Origin: Sclerotinia nivalis
Lineage: Eukaryota; Ascomycota; Leotiomycetes; Helotiales; Sclerotiniaceae
Reading direction: 5' to 3'
Assembly: GCA_029531795.1 (NCBI GenBank)
Contig: JAPEIS010000011.1
Span: forward strand, 806,001 to 870,000
DNA: 64,000 nt
Positions 52,876-64,000 of the stretch are shown here, piece by piece (the first letter of the stretch is position 1; each line of letters opens with the position of its first letter). The translations under genes and the position numbers were made by a program. The notes beneath the pieces are model-generated. The model was not told the DNA's origin. It saw only the letters and a program-made list of their open reading frames with translations, and made no database searches.

Positions 52876-55676
52876 CTATGCCTTTCGCCTCTGTACTAAA
52901 ATCCTGTCCTGAAGAATATCCTTCGGCGGAATACCCGCCTGCGCCGCCGATTGTTTCATCGACGCCCTAATATTACATCGATCACATAACCAAGTACCTT
53001 TTGGCACGATTGGGCGTTTAGATTTTTTTGCACACTCTTTATGATAGTGGCGATCTGGACAAAGCTGTAGAGTAGTCAGTACGTATAGAATAAATAGATG
53101 GTAAATAAACTTACTTCTCCACTACACATAACCTGATCAGGAGTCTGAACAAAATCACCACATACACAATCAGTGCCTCCCCTCATCTCCTGATCCAGGT
53201 CTGTCTCTGGCTTCGCTTTTGGGCTTGCCACCGATTCAGATTTTGACTTTGAATTCTTTGCGTCTAATTCCTTCTTCCCCAGTTCGAAAATTTTGTCGCA
53301 ACGGGACATCAATGGTTGGTCTTCCAGAGCATCTCTCGCTACGAATAACTCAATTTGCTTACACCATTCCTTCTTCCGAGCCTTCTTCTCGGCAAACCAG
53401 ACGCGATTTCTTGACACAAATCTCATGATGGTTTCCTGAAGATGCGATAGACCAGTTTGTCGCTCGCCCATAATGAATTCTTCCCATTTGATAAGATATT
53501 CCTTCTCATCGTCTGTGAGATCCGTGTAGTCATTGATAATCCATTTTCGTTTGTGTAGTAGCCATGCCTCATCCTTCTCATCATCACTATCAGGTAAGTC
53601 CTCTCCAGGTTGTACAACCTGCTTCGTACGTAGATCATAGAATACCCGGTCTACAATATTGGGAGAAAAGGCCGACCTAGGATATGGACCATTTCTGATA
53701 TCAGGAACGTAGTGCTGATTCTTGCTTCTGGCAGGCAGGCTAGCCAGACGTCGAATATAGGCAGGTACAGAATTTCCGCCCTCGTTTTCCTGGGTAGCAT
53801 TGTTCAATACTTCTTGGGAACTCTGACGCGAGCTTTGAGGTGGTGGAGATGGAGAAGCTTCAAACCCCAAACGAGTAAGGAGATCTGAATCTGGCCATTG
53901 GTTATTCTGAGGCCCTTCCCTAACCTCGGCCCAAGAACTGTCGCCAGAAAGATATTTCTCCATATCTAACAAAGTAGTGGCTCTCCCAAGCTGGACGATT
54001 TGCAAAGGGTGAACTTCCCTCGACTTTCGAGATTCTTTGTTGATTTCAACGAAAAAAGAAGACTTGGGACGAACATGGAATATGAATCGATCATGTGTGG
54101 TCGTGAAATGAAGCCGAAGACTTTCCATACCTTTGGTGTCCATATCGCATATAGGGCACGAGAACCCAGCTACCGAATGCGTTTGTTTGATACCATATGC
54201 TTCCGCATTCGCTTTACTGAATGTATAGGTCACATATTCACCGGTATCAGTCAGAGCCGCGGAAGTCCCTGAACTTTCTTTGCCCCAGTGAGCTCTCAAT
54301 TTCTTACCTTGAGCTTTCGCACTTAACGCTTTGAGATTGTATGTCGGAATATTTGCACGACCACGTCTCTTGGCACGAGAGGGGCTTTCGGGCTCCATTG
54401 TCGCTGCCTTCTGCGGGGATAGAAGATGAGGTAAAACCAACTCAGGAGCTACTTTTGGACCTGGCGTCGGTGACTTTGGTATTTCATCAAGTTCTTTTTT
54501 TATTAGACGACTTGGAAGCGACCATTGTATATCCAGTTTCAATGAGGCCGAAGTTTCAACTCTATCTCCTCCACATAGCAGCTCAATCTGAGCTGTACTG
54601 TCCTTGCTATCCCAGTCAAAGAGCAGGAACTCGCATACCATTTGGCGCACATCAGTAAGCCCTGATTCTCCTTTAAATATCTTTTTCGCGAGGCGACTGT
54701 TGTGGGGGAGACTGGAAACTGTCAAAGGCAACCAGTCCTTTCGATTAGCGTGATATGGCTCGATCAACAACTCAACCCTATACTTCCCAAATCCGCCCGA
54801 ACCTTGCAATTGATCCGAGGGTTCATCAAAGTTTGGATCCTGAGAAAGGACATCTGAAGGTATTATAAAGGGTGGCAAGTATATTGGAAAAGTATCGTTT
54901 TGACGACCATCGGACGTCCTTTTAATCCTTCCTGTCTGAGGCTGCCGATAGATATTTGTCAATGTTTCATCTTCATCATCTGAAACACGGAACAAAGCTA
55001 AAGTACATTTTATGTTTGAGTATTGACTAGTGGCTTCATCTTCAGTTTCTCCATAACTCGAGTTCCGAATGATGCTGGCAACACGGATTCGTAGTAACTT
55101 CTGGAAGTCCACAGGAGGTTCTGTTAATTTGAGTACAGAGTCAATCCGAATTCGATCGGTCTTTGATTCCACAAGTGACAGGTTTGTTTTGGATCCTCCA
55201 GAAATCCGTGGTTGAGGACCGTAAAAATCCGTGGGTTTGATCTTATTTACTTGAGACCTGGTAGGTAAACGTGATGATGGGATTTGAGATTCTTCACTTA
55301 TAGAATGATTAAGTGAAGCTGTCTCGGTTACTGAAGCAAAAGCCGAAGACGAAGACATAGATCGATTCGAAGAATTATGAGCTAGTGCGGGTGTAGAAGA
55401 ATCGGTATTGGCAGTCTTCCTTCTTTTTGCAGGTCTTGGGTCTTCTTCCTCCTCGTCTTCCTCGTCGGATGCAAAAATCTCACGTTCCTTTTCCTGAGGC
55501 GGTGTGACAGGTTTGAGTGATGAGTACGAGGAACCCATCTTTAAGTTTTCGTGATACCTTATAGCCTTTTCAAGGTTGCCTCTTAAAAAGGGGCGGAAAG
55601 GAAGACGATGATCTGATAACCAATATTCAATAGCTGCTTTCCCAATTCCTCCTCCATTGATACCTGCCGGTGACAT
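52876..55676 (-). CDS. SUZ12: SUZ12-like Polycomb (PRC2) subunit with C-terminal PHD-like finger
   Basis: Exons 55676..53115 and 53064..52876 (50-nt intron) give 916 residues from the first ATG. The N-terminus has EYWLSDHRLPFRPFLRGNL, a motif of fungal SUZ12 proteins, then an acidic and Ser-rich region. A single C2H2 finger (FSCPICDMDT ... LHFTTTHDRF, about 503-530) precedes the VEFS box (about 692-805), with the pattern DEAWLLHKR, then LIKWEEFIMG, then SRNRVWFAEKK. After it comes a Cys/His-rich module (about 843-890): CVCGD, MCSGELC, HYHKEC and WLCDRC, with PHD-type spacing. The intron falls in the middle of this module. Known role: SUZ12 scaffolds PRC2, which methylates H3K27 in facultative heterochromatin. 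The PHD-like end could add chromatin or peptide reading (inference). Confidence 0.87.
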
Positions 55677-56992
55677 TTCATTATCGTTCGACCTCTCACT
55701 GGCCACCGCCCGCCTTTCAAACTTAAAAAATGGTAAGACGAGGTGATTTTATAGATGAGCCTTTACAGGGATCAAGCAAATCAGGTAAACACTGAATGAG
55801 ATTTGAGTGCAGATGAGTACTTGGCTAACCTGTGGCACAGTATATTAACAATGAAACCTTTTGAGAAATTGCACGCGCGATGTTGTGTTTTGGTACAGAG
55901 GCTCAAGATCAAGAAAGTTTGTTACCAAAACAAAAGACTAGCAGGAGCCTCGCACGATAAACCACCCCAAAAAACGAACAGCTTTACAGGGTAAGAAGTT
56001 GCAGCATTTGAGAACAAGATAGACCTAGATCAAAAGAAACGTGAACACTGTGCCAGGTAAATTTAAACAGGGGTATTTATCTAATATTGTTAAATGTGTT
56101 ATAATCAGTACATCACTTGGTAAAAAGATCTTAAGAGCCACAATATCAGAGGTTGATACCATTGGTTATTTGTGTTGCAAATAATTTATCTGTGTCACTT
56201 ATGTCGCGTCAACATTTTAAAATCAATAACATTAAATGAAAGATGCTAGGTAAGCTTCTTCCTTTATAACCATACTATTACCACATCAGCCGTTGCTCTT
56301 ATTACTCTAGCAGGTAGCTCATCATGACCATATGCATATATGTTTTGAATAGCTTCAATTCAAATACAATAGAACCATCCATTTATACTTCCTACCGCTC
56401 GAGATGTAGAGCCTCTCTCGTTTCTACCCAATTTTCTAAAGGTTCAGGTCTAATGTATAACATACAGTAGTTATAACATACAGTAGTATCACCACACCTA
56501 CGGTTACTCCTTCTCCTGTAAGCTACTCATATGCATATCTTGGATGGCTTCGATTCCAATAAAGTAGAGCCATTGATATTTCTTGCAGCTTAGAGATGCA
56601 AGTGTCCGTTGGGAATGAGCTACCGAGGTAAGTGCAGGGATTATGTACATTTAGCTTGAACCTTAAATCTCTTATCGAATCAACCGATATCGCGATTAGT
56701 GTACTCTGTAGGTACCTAGGTCAACATCAGATTTCAATGTGAGCAGTGAATCATTTCATTGTCCTTTGAAGGAAAGCAAAGAACTTCTTCTAGTCTCTTG
56801 TTCATTCATTATCAATTTTTTCAAATCTCATCATCTACAGACTGTACATAATTGGGATTGGAACTTACTAGCGTTCTGGTAAAGAATCATACCTCCGTAT
56901 ATAACCCATATGGTCTTTGCAATCGACTACTTCAGCTCCAACTCAAACCACATTCATGAATCACAACCAGCAAACAATTAACTTTTGTAGGC
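55677..56992. promoter_or_regulatory. Divergent promoter region SUZ12 / F-box-LRR gene
   Basis: 1.3 kb between two divergent genes, with no supported gene. It contains a degenerate direct repeat at about 56265-56625. A TTTTGTAG|GC acceptor just before the downstream ATG (56990) hints at a leader intron. Confidence 0.45.
56265..56625. repeat. Diverged direct repeat, about 150 bp, two copies
   Basis: Copy 1 (about 56269-56420) reads CATATGCATATATGTTTTGAA, TAGCTTCAATTCAAATACAA, TAGAACCATCCATTTATACT, then a CGAGATGTAGAG end. Copy 2 (about 56485-56620) reads CATATGCATATCTTGGATGG, CTTCGATTCCAATAAAGTAG, AGCCATTGATATTTCTTGCA, then GAGATGCAAG. Each is preceded by a similar TATYACCACA...GYTACTC block. 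Between them CATACAGTAGTTATAA recurs twice. No coding capacity is seen. Confidence 0.6.
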
Positions 56993-59504
56993 ATGGCTAG
57001 ATCTTCAGTATCTCAACGAGTCCTACGAACTCCTCCCCGGTCTACCAGAGGGAAGCCTACTATTTCATATGCAGAACCCCCGACCGACAGTGATGACGAT
57101 TTAGAAGAGGAAGAAAACGGCGATGCCGCAGAACAACCACATAGAGGCATCTCTTACACTCCTCGCACGAGAGTCCCTCGAACACGCACTCGAAATCCGC
57201 CGGCATCTCGCTCTGCGAACAATAAGACACATGTAGCTACTACAAAAAGCACTCGACAGAAGCCGGTTATCTCATACGCGGAAGCTTCGACTGACACCGA
57301 GCTAGAGGATGAGGAAGATGAGAGCGAAGATAATGAACAATCGCATAATGCCTCCTTTCATACGCCTCGCTCAAGACTCCCTCGGAATGCTTCACGCTCT
57401 CGTGCTTCTACCAAACGACTCCTTTCCAGATCCCCTGAGTCGATGCCGAAACGAAGGAAACAAAAACGGTCGATCTCTTCTAGGAGGTCTATAGTTCAAT
57501 CGCCATCTATCATGTTCGCAGAGAATCCTGGAAATATTCCACCATGGCAGACTTTACCATACCATGTTCTTGTTCAAATATTCGAATACGCTACGTATCC
57601 GTTGTACGAAGAACGAACATTTCAACCTCTTCCGTCTGGGAGATGGCTTTTGGACGTCGCATATCTCTGTCGGGGGTTTGCCGAGCCAGCTTTTACAGTT
57701 TTATACAACTCACCTCCTCTTGTTCCAATGGATAAAGCCCATCGGCAAGTAACTTTGGAGGTCCAATTTGAGGCCCCCTAGCTAATGTGTGATTAGACTC
57801 GTTGAATTACTCAAATCTGACCCTGCATCTGTGACTTTTGGTTATAGGCAGAAGGTTGTCAATCTTCGAATTGAAGTCAGACAAGTTGCTTGCTATTCTT
57901 TACCTGGAAGTGGACTTTTGGATTTGTATGGCTTAATAAGAGACTTACCAAGATTGGTGGATCTAGAGTTCTACGACGAAAAGGATTCGAAACCATTCAA
58001 ACAACTTGATGATCCGATTAGATGGGAATATCCACCGGCGGTCTTTGAAGCACTTGAGCATGTTGAACCGGCGGCAGATTCCACTGAAGGTGATAAAACC
58101 AGTCTGTGCAAGTTAAGGAGCTGGCGCTGGTCATCCAGGCTAGCTGGTAAGAAGTGGCCTATCGAGAGAATGCGCGAGATACACCTTAAACCATCCTTCA
58201 TCGGCTTAAAAAAGGTTGCGTTTGTCAATTACCAAATCCGTCACCCTAAAAAAGGCGAGGATGATCCAATGCTTGAAGAATTACTGGCTGAATCGCTGTC
58301 CGTCCTGGAGAACCTGGAACACTTAATATTTGAATCGTCAACGCTACTCAATGCGAAATTGATGCCCCTCCTGCCGTCAAACTTGCGCAATCTAGAAATT
58401 ACTAATTGCTGGGAGGTAACCGCTGAAATGCTTGGGGAATATCTCCTGACCTGTGGCAGACAAATTCGTTGTCTCACACTCAATCATAACTCGGCCTTGA
58501 GTTTAGCATTCCTCCCTTCACTAGGCACAGCATGTCCATATCTAGAAGTTTTGAGAATGGACCTTCAATATTTCGATGCACATGTTTCATACCATAATTC
58601 CGAGCCGGACTACGATCAATTACTCAAAAGTGATCAAATCCCCGTGTGGCCATCCACACTCCAAACTCTCGAGCTTGTTAATCTACGTAAATGGGACCAA
58701 GAAGCTGCAGAGATGTTCTTTCAAAGTTTGCTGGATAGTGCAGGCGAACTTCCGGATCTCAGAGTTCTTGTTCTACAGGCGAGCATTAATACTGGTTGGC
58801 GAGATCGGGCTAGTTTTAGAGACAAATGGATCGGAACTTTGGGTCACGTCTTCAAAAGGATTTGCGATCCTCCAAAGCATTTTATCAAAGCTTCGGAATT
58901 GCCAGAAGCCAAACTTTCCAAATTAGAACCAGATCTTCAGCATATTGAACAGAGCCCCGCGAAGAACACAAAGGTTCAACAAAAAAGAAACTCCCTACCA
59001 ATTCGCCAGAGCACGCGCGCCAAACGTACAACAAACTACGCCGAAAGCCCGGATAACTCTAACGATGAAGATGATGAAGATGATGCCGTCGATGATATGA
59101 CATCGTCCTCTCCTCGTCCCTCTAAATCAAAACCGTCGGGTCGCGAAGTCGATCAAAATCGTCGTGCTACGCGGGAGATTCGAATGTTAAAAATCACGGC
59201 GGGCATTGATGGATTTCCTTCTTCGCCGCCGCAAACTCCTAGCTCGGGAGATGGAGATAGGGATGACGGGGACAGTGTGAGTGAGAGTGAAAATGGGAAC
59301 CAGCATGTCGAGGGAAGAGGAAAGAAGAAACAAAAGCAAAATCTCATTATTCAAGGAATGTGTGAAGTTGTGAATATCATAATCGATAATAAGAGACCGG
59401 CAGAAACGCAGTTTGGCGAGGCTGATTTTTTGGACAGTGAGCCAGAAGGTGATGATGATTGGGATGGGGATGATGGATTAGTGGAGGGGGGATTGGCTTG
59501 GTGA
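56993..59504 (+). CDS. F-box/leucine-rich-repeat-like protein
   Basis: Exons 56993..57744 and 57797..59504 give 819 residues. The 52-nt intron starts with GCAAGT, a GC-AG donor, and ends in GATTAG; only this splice restores frame (MDKAHR then LVELLKSD). The N-terminal 175 residues are basic/acidic and hold an internal duplication: KPTISYAEPPTDSDDD (about 21-36) recurs as KPVISYAEASTDTELE (about 90-105). Each copy is followed by an acidic tract and a TPR[TS]R[VL]PR block. An F-box-like helix (IPPWQTLPYHVLVQIFEYAT) starts near 183. Next come irregular leucine-rich repeats (about 260-600; LVDLEFYDE, LRNLEITNCWEVT, LEVLRMDL, LQTLELVNLRKW, LRVLVLQAS). The tail is acidic with a third NYAESPDNS copy (about 663). 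Known role: SCF substrate receptor. The target is unknown. Confidence 0.83.
57745..57796 (+). other. GC-AG intron
   Basis: GCAAGT donor (the strongest known GC-donor context), GCTAAT branch motif and TTAG acceptor, 52 nt. It contains an in-frame stop, so splicing is required to join the two long frames. Confidence 0.8.
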
Positions 59505-60531
59505 TTGGGTTTTGGGCGAAGGGAAATTGAGGTGGATGCATGCATGGTATGCAGCTTTTTAATTTTGCCTTAACAAGCAATCAATCATGATTGAAGGGGA
59601 AAGGAAGCGGAGTCACAGGAAGGCATTATGATATGTATATGGTGCATGAAGAAATGGCAGGGCAAGATTGGCTAGATTCATATACATTGGATGGATGGAT
59701 GGATATCTGCTTTAACTACCGCCACAAATGAACACATGAATTTAAATGAATGGTGGGTGGAATGGAATGGATAGCGATTGGTTTTCAAAATGTATACTCT
59801 GTATATGCATACTATTGCATTATCGCATAGATTGGCTAGAGTTAGGACTAGGATAGCTTTCCCCCCCCGGAGTCTTTGCTGCGTGGATACGATATTTATA
59901 TATAAGTAATAGGAAAAGGAAAAGTCAAAAGTCACTTTTATATGGATACTAGGTAGCTTGCTTTGATACTTACTTAATACTTATACAAGTATCATTTATG
60001 ATGAACGAACGAACGAATGAATGAATCTTCCGTTTCCGGGTTTTCTTCTTCTACTTCTTCCTCTTGTTCCACTTCAACTTTAATTCATTTCATATTCCAA
60101 TCAAGCTCAACAACTAACATTACATCTTATTAGATAGGTATCTGCCACTCTGTAACTCTATATACCCACTATCCAGTACCCTCCCTTCCCTACCCTATTC
60201 TAATAATACAAATCCGAATCCAGGACCGCCAAACCGCCAAACTCCATCTATGATTCTTTCGAGTATGTGAGTACCTAGACAGACCGTAAATAGCATATTC
60301 AAGATTTCTAATATCGCCCGACCTAAACGCCCGCCCACTTGCTCCGTTTCATGGTGATGCCCGTGTATGTGGGTAGGTATCTATACACCCAAGGTACCAT
60401 TAAATGCTTGCGCATGCGCGTTTCCGTTCATATCATGAGTAAAGTAAAATAACTAAAGTAAAATAATCGAAAATTGAAATCAAAATCAAACCCATCTCAA
60501 CTATATGTAAAACATCATATGACAAGCACCG
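59505..60531. other. Convergent spacer
   Basis: AT-rich 3' regions with (ATGG)n at about 59689-59702, a C8 run at about 59863 and (GAAC)n/(GAAT)n at about 60004-60025. No gene is seen. Confidence 0.5.
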
Positions 60532-62303
60532 CTAGTTAATGGAAATGCCACTGCCGTTTCCATTAACCCCGGGCCCATTCGCAATAATTTCCCTTGGTCT
60601 CCAAGTATCCTCTTGTTTAGTTCCAGGCGGTAACCAAGAAGCATTACTACTGCCCCTCAACCTCCCCATTTTATCAAAGGAATTATCGTCTGATTTTTTG
60701 TTATCCGAATTACCGGAAGATAAAGAGTAGCCGCCGCCTCGGGCTTGAATTGGGGATTCAAATAGGACATGGGCTTGGGTTCCGGGTTTGAGGTTGCCAG
60801 AGGCTGTGTTTAGGGGAAGGATGGTTTCTTCTTTTATATTCATCATTTTGGCTTTGCGGTCTGCTTTGTTAGAGCCCTTGGTGCGATCGTAAAGGTAGAG
60901 ACCGAAGAATGTGAGAGCGATTCCTAGACCTTGAATTTTGGTAGTGGGATTTTGGAACCAAATGATGGCAATTACGACGACAAAGACACGTTTTATGAGG
61001 GAGGCGACGGAATAGGTGACGGGTGAAACCATGCTGAGGAGGACGAAGGCAATGATGTTTTGGCCGAAGTGAAATGTTCCATTGAAGATGAATTCGAGGG
61101 CTAGACGTCCGTGATCGAAGGCTTCTGGGTGGGAACTTAAATCAAGAGATCCGTCGTGGAAGAAATCACCTAAGAGACTAATACCTTCTGACCAGAACCA
61201 GATAGGTGACGTAAGGAGGAAAGCGAGACCAGATGAGTAGCAAAGAAGATTGAGTTTGTCTAGTTTATTGGTACGTGGTTGACCTGCCGCTTCTGCGATT
61301 GCGGCTTCATTGAAGAGCCTTTTCGAGAATATGTTTTGAGTGACGAATATTATCGCCGCGAGGAAAGCGTAGATTATACCAAATATGTTCCCCTTAAATT
61401 CTGCCGAACAGGCGAGCATGACGCCGAGTGTGAGAGGAACGAGGGAGAGATATGTAGCCACTGGGTAACGAATATTGTATATAAGTCGGTATGCGACCAC
61501 CGTAAATAAGGGGGAAAGCCCTTTGATAGTGTGAACCAGCGAGACCGGGATTTTGGCTGTCGCAGTAGAAGATAGCAGATGACCACCGATTTGGAAGGCA
61601 GCGAGAGGTATTGTGGTCATGATCACTTCTTTTGTAGGATATCGAATTCCATGTCGCAAAGCTGGAATCGCATTTTTGAGTTGTGGAAAAGTCGAGGAGA
61701 GCCAGGAGAAAAAAAGGCAATAGAATGCGACAAATGCAAATTGTATGAGAGTAAGAGTCGCAGGTTTTGGAAATGCATTCAGAATAGATTTTGAAGATGT
61801 GTTTGTTAGGGCGCTTGAAAGATACCATATTATACATAGGACCTACATAGATTGAATTAGCATTCATCAACAATATGCAGGAGATGTTCACAAACAATTA
61901 ATTTTGGAGAGACTGGAGCCTTTAGGGCATCCGATATCTCATGCACATTGGCACTCATACTTCCTTTCCTCGCCTTAATTGTCTTGAATGCATCACTTAT
62001 ACTCTTCTGTTTTTTATGCCCTCTACCGTTACTCGATTCTCCATTTGTCCAAGAATCCCCTCTCATTCTACCATTTCTTTGTGGCTGCCAACGATCCACA
62101 GGAGGGGGCCCTCCATTGGCATATCCATTGGACTTTCGTAAGTTGTAAGATTGCTGTCCATCGTATTGATCGAATGTATCAGAGGTATCAAGATCTGGAA
62201 ATTTCTCCATGGATGTGCGCGAGCTGGCCTTCGTGTCACCTGGAAATTTGAAGCTTGTTTGAGCAATTCGACCAGGCGATGGTCCTCTAGTCGAATGAGG
62301 CAT
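60532..62303 (-). CDS. SLY41: SLY41-type triose-phosphate-transporter-family protein
   Basis: Exons 62303..61896 and 61842..60532 give 572 residues. The intron is 53 nt with an unusual GTTTGT donor, a TGCTAAT branch and an ATGTAG acceptor. Residues 1-130 are a polar, Ser/Gly/Arg-rich cytosolic N-terminus. About ten TM helices follow, starting with VLCIIWYLSSALTNTSSKSI (the TPT-family TM1 pattern). They include FPKPATLTLIQF, VSLVHTIKGLSPLFTV, IYAFLAAIIFVTQNIFSKRL and SPVTYSVASLIKRVFVV, which carries the conserved Lys-Arg. The C-terminal 110 residues are polar and low-complexity. Known role: yeast Sly41 is an ER/Golgi-related member that suppresses ypt1 loss; the family exchanges phosphorylated C3/C5/C6 compounds or nucleotide sugars. 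The substrate is not readable here. Confidence 0.88.
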
Positions 62304-62738
62304 TGTAAAATAAAGGATTATGAATTCGGATTATCGGCTGAAATGTTCATCGCGGGAAATCAGTACCGTACTCTTGAATAATCTGTAACATGAGAATGCT
62401 CAATTCAATTACAACACCCAATAATGACGATGCCGTAAGGACTAAGGACTAAATGTTGTTACTTCATTGGAACCTGGTGAACGAGTGTCTCTAGATTGCG
62501 GAAATTCTGATGGAATTTGCCGACGCTAAAATAATCGCGATTTGATATTGACTCTCTTCGATGGTACTTTGAGCATCGCGACGAGCTTTTATTTATCTCT
62601 TCTTGACCAATTATTTGACCGCACAGCTATCATCGGAATCTAAATACAAACACACTGAATAAGAAGCACAAAGAATAGGGATAATCCGAATTCAAGCCAC
62701 AATCGTGTTTATTGGGCTCGTTGCCCCAGGTCGCAAAT
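62304..62738. promoter_or_regulatory. Divergent promoter SLY41 / CUS1
   Basis: 435 bp separate two divergent start codons, so both genes must use elements in this interval. No clear TATA box is seen on either side. Confidence 0.5.
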
Positions 62739-64000
62739 ATGGCGCCAAAAATGACCAAGAATCAGATGCGGCGAGCCAAGAAAAAGGAGCAGAAGAAGGC
62801 AGCACAGGTAAGTTGTAATCTAGTATTGATGTTTATAACCGTTGATCGTTTCTAGGAGACTCCAACAGCAGAAGCAGATGTCCCCAAAGATCCAGAGCCA
62901 AAGGTCGAGGAAACTGATGCAGCTGAGCTTACCGAAACCACCAAGCCCATTGAAGAACCCAAAAAGGTTGATGAAGATCCTTTGGAAGCAGATCTTACAG
63001 GGTTTAATATCAGTGAAGATGATCCTAACTTTGCTATGTTCAAAGATATTATGGATAGATTTGGTGTTACCGCTGAAGAAGACCAGGCTGCGAAAGATGC
63101 AGAAATTGGAGACAAGGGCGAAGTTTTCTTCGATGAGGACGACGAGATTCCGGACGAGGACGAAGAGGCAGATAAAGAACCCAAATTATCCAAGAAGAAG
63201 AGAAAGGAAAGAGACAAGCTTTCTGTTGCGGAATTGAAAGCTCTTGTGAAGAAGCCAGAGCTTGTGGATTGGACAGATACCTCAGCCTCGGATCCTCGAT
63301 TACTTGTTCACATCAAATCATACCGAAATGTCGTACCGGTACCAAACCACTGGTCCCTCAAGCGCGAGTATTTATCGTCAAAACGTGGTGTTGAGAAGCC
63401 TCCCTTTTCTCTCCCTAAGTTCATTCAAGAGACTGGTATTGCTGAAATGCGCGACGCAGTATTGGAAAAACAGGATGGAGCTAGTTTGAAACAGAAGCAA
63501 CGGGAAAGGGTGCAGCCGAAGATGGGAAAATTGGATATTGATTATCAAAAGTTGTATGAAGCCTTCTTCCGGTTTCAAACAAAGCCGGAACTAACACGCT
63601 ATGGTGAGGTTTACTACGAGGGAAAGGAGTACGAGACGAATTTACGACATTTGCGCCCTGGAGAGTTGAGCGATGACCTTAAGGATGCACTAAATATACC
63701 ACCCGGAGCCCCACCCCCATGGCTCATCAACCAACAACGTTTCGGCCCACCCCCTTCATACCCCTCACTCAAAATTCCCGGCTTGAATGCACCACCTCCA
63801 CCGGGCGGCGCATGGGGATTTCATCCTGGTGGTTATGGAAAACCCCCTGTTGATGAGTTCAATCGACCCCTTTATGGAGGAGATATCTTTGGTGTTCTTC
63901 AACCACAAGTTAACAATCAAGCAGGTGAACCTATTGAACGAACACTGTGGGGTGAGCTGCAAGCACCTGAAGAGGAGTCCGAAGAAGAAGAAGAGAGTGA
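62739..64000 (+). CDS. CUS1: Splicing factor SF3b subunit 2 (CUS1/SAP145), 5' part
   Basis: Exon 1 (62739..62807, 23 codons) joins 62856 onward over a 48-nt intron. The frame is still open at the window end, so the 3' part is missing. The start MAPKMTKNQMRRAKKKEQKK is a basic N-terminus. An acidic region (about 30-150) follows. Then comes the conserved CUS1/DUF382 core from about residue 165: ELVDWTDTSASDPRLLVHIK, RNVVPVPNHWSLKREYLSSK, RGVEKPPFSLPKFI. The PSP domain has the Pro-rich NIPPGAPPPWLINQQRFGPP and ends in RPLYGGDIFG. An acidic tract begins at the edge. Known role: binds U2 snRNA and SF3b1/SF3b4 in the U2 snRNP and is essential for branch-point recognition. Confidence 0.95.

Noticed and set aside
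55803..55994. 63-codon frame in the SUZ12 upstream region
   Set aside because: No ATG at its start and no resemblance to known proteins.

Overview
The window is nuclear DNA of a filamentous ascomycete. The genes are protein-coding, moderately AT-rich and split by many short introns of about 48-65 nt with GTAAGT/GTATGT donors, CTAAC-type branch points and CAG/TAG acceptors. Long AT-rich spacers full of microsatellites separate them. The fungal gene set (HDA1, SUZ12, hybrid histidine kinase, SLY41, CUS1, F-box proteins) and the style of the proteins resemble Leotiomycetes such as Botrytis or Sclerotinia. That placement is from memory and was not tested. No tRNA, rRNA, intact transposon or CRISPR was seen.

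Layout. 0-1.2 kb: secreted LicD-domain protein. 1.2-3.8 kb: repeat-rich spacer. 3.8-4.4 kb: a possible small two-exon membrane protein on the minus strand. 5.25-10.1 kb: EDC4/Pdc1-type mRNA-decapping scaffold. 10.1-14.0 kb: gene-poor spacer. 14.0-18.6 kb: an island of decayed accessory genes (rhodopsin/PTH11-type receptor fragment, frameshifted GNAT acetyltransferase, APC permease that lacks TM1 and has a broken 3' frame). 19.6-20.7 kb: lineage-type hypothetical protein. 21.6-25.6 kb: hybrid histidine kinase. 26.4-27.5 kb: F-box protein. 28.4-30.9 kb: class II histone deacetylase HDA1. 32.5-33.6 kb: GAPDH with a 5'UTR intron. 36.3-37.1 kb: cytochrome c oxidase subunit 5. 38.1-40.1 kb: mitochondrial ClpX (MCX1). 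41.3-43.6 kb: glycogen branching enzyme. 44.3-46.8 kb: ATP synthase beta, with a decayed C2H2 zinc-finger fragment inside one intron. 48.3-51.2 kb: large basic protein of unknown function. 52.9-55.7 kb: SUZ12-like Polycomb protein with a C-terminal PHD-like finger. 57.0-59.5 kb: F-box/LRR-like protein with a GC-AG intron. 60.5-62.3 kb: SLY41-type transporter. 62.7 kb to the end: CUS1/SF3B2, cut by the window edge.

Functionally most of the window is housekeeping. It covers carbon and energy metabolism (GAPDH, branching enzyme, COX5, ATP2, MCX1), RNA metabolism (EDC4, CUS1), chromatin (HDA1, SUZ12), signalling (histidine kinase) and ubiquitin adaptors (two F-box proteins). I found no multi-gene system that looks new. 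The best leads are the zinc-finger fragment nested in ATP2, the decayed receptor/GNAT/permease island, the SUZ12-PHD architecture, the multivalent leucine-rich motifs in the decapping scaffold, two 48-nt introns that stay open in frame, and a possible overlooked gene at 3.8-4.4 kb.

Coordinates of spliced genes are outer limits. Exons were worked out by hand from reading frames and splice consensus, and every exon chain given for an intact gene is in phase.
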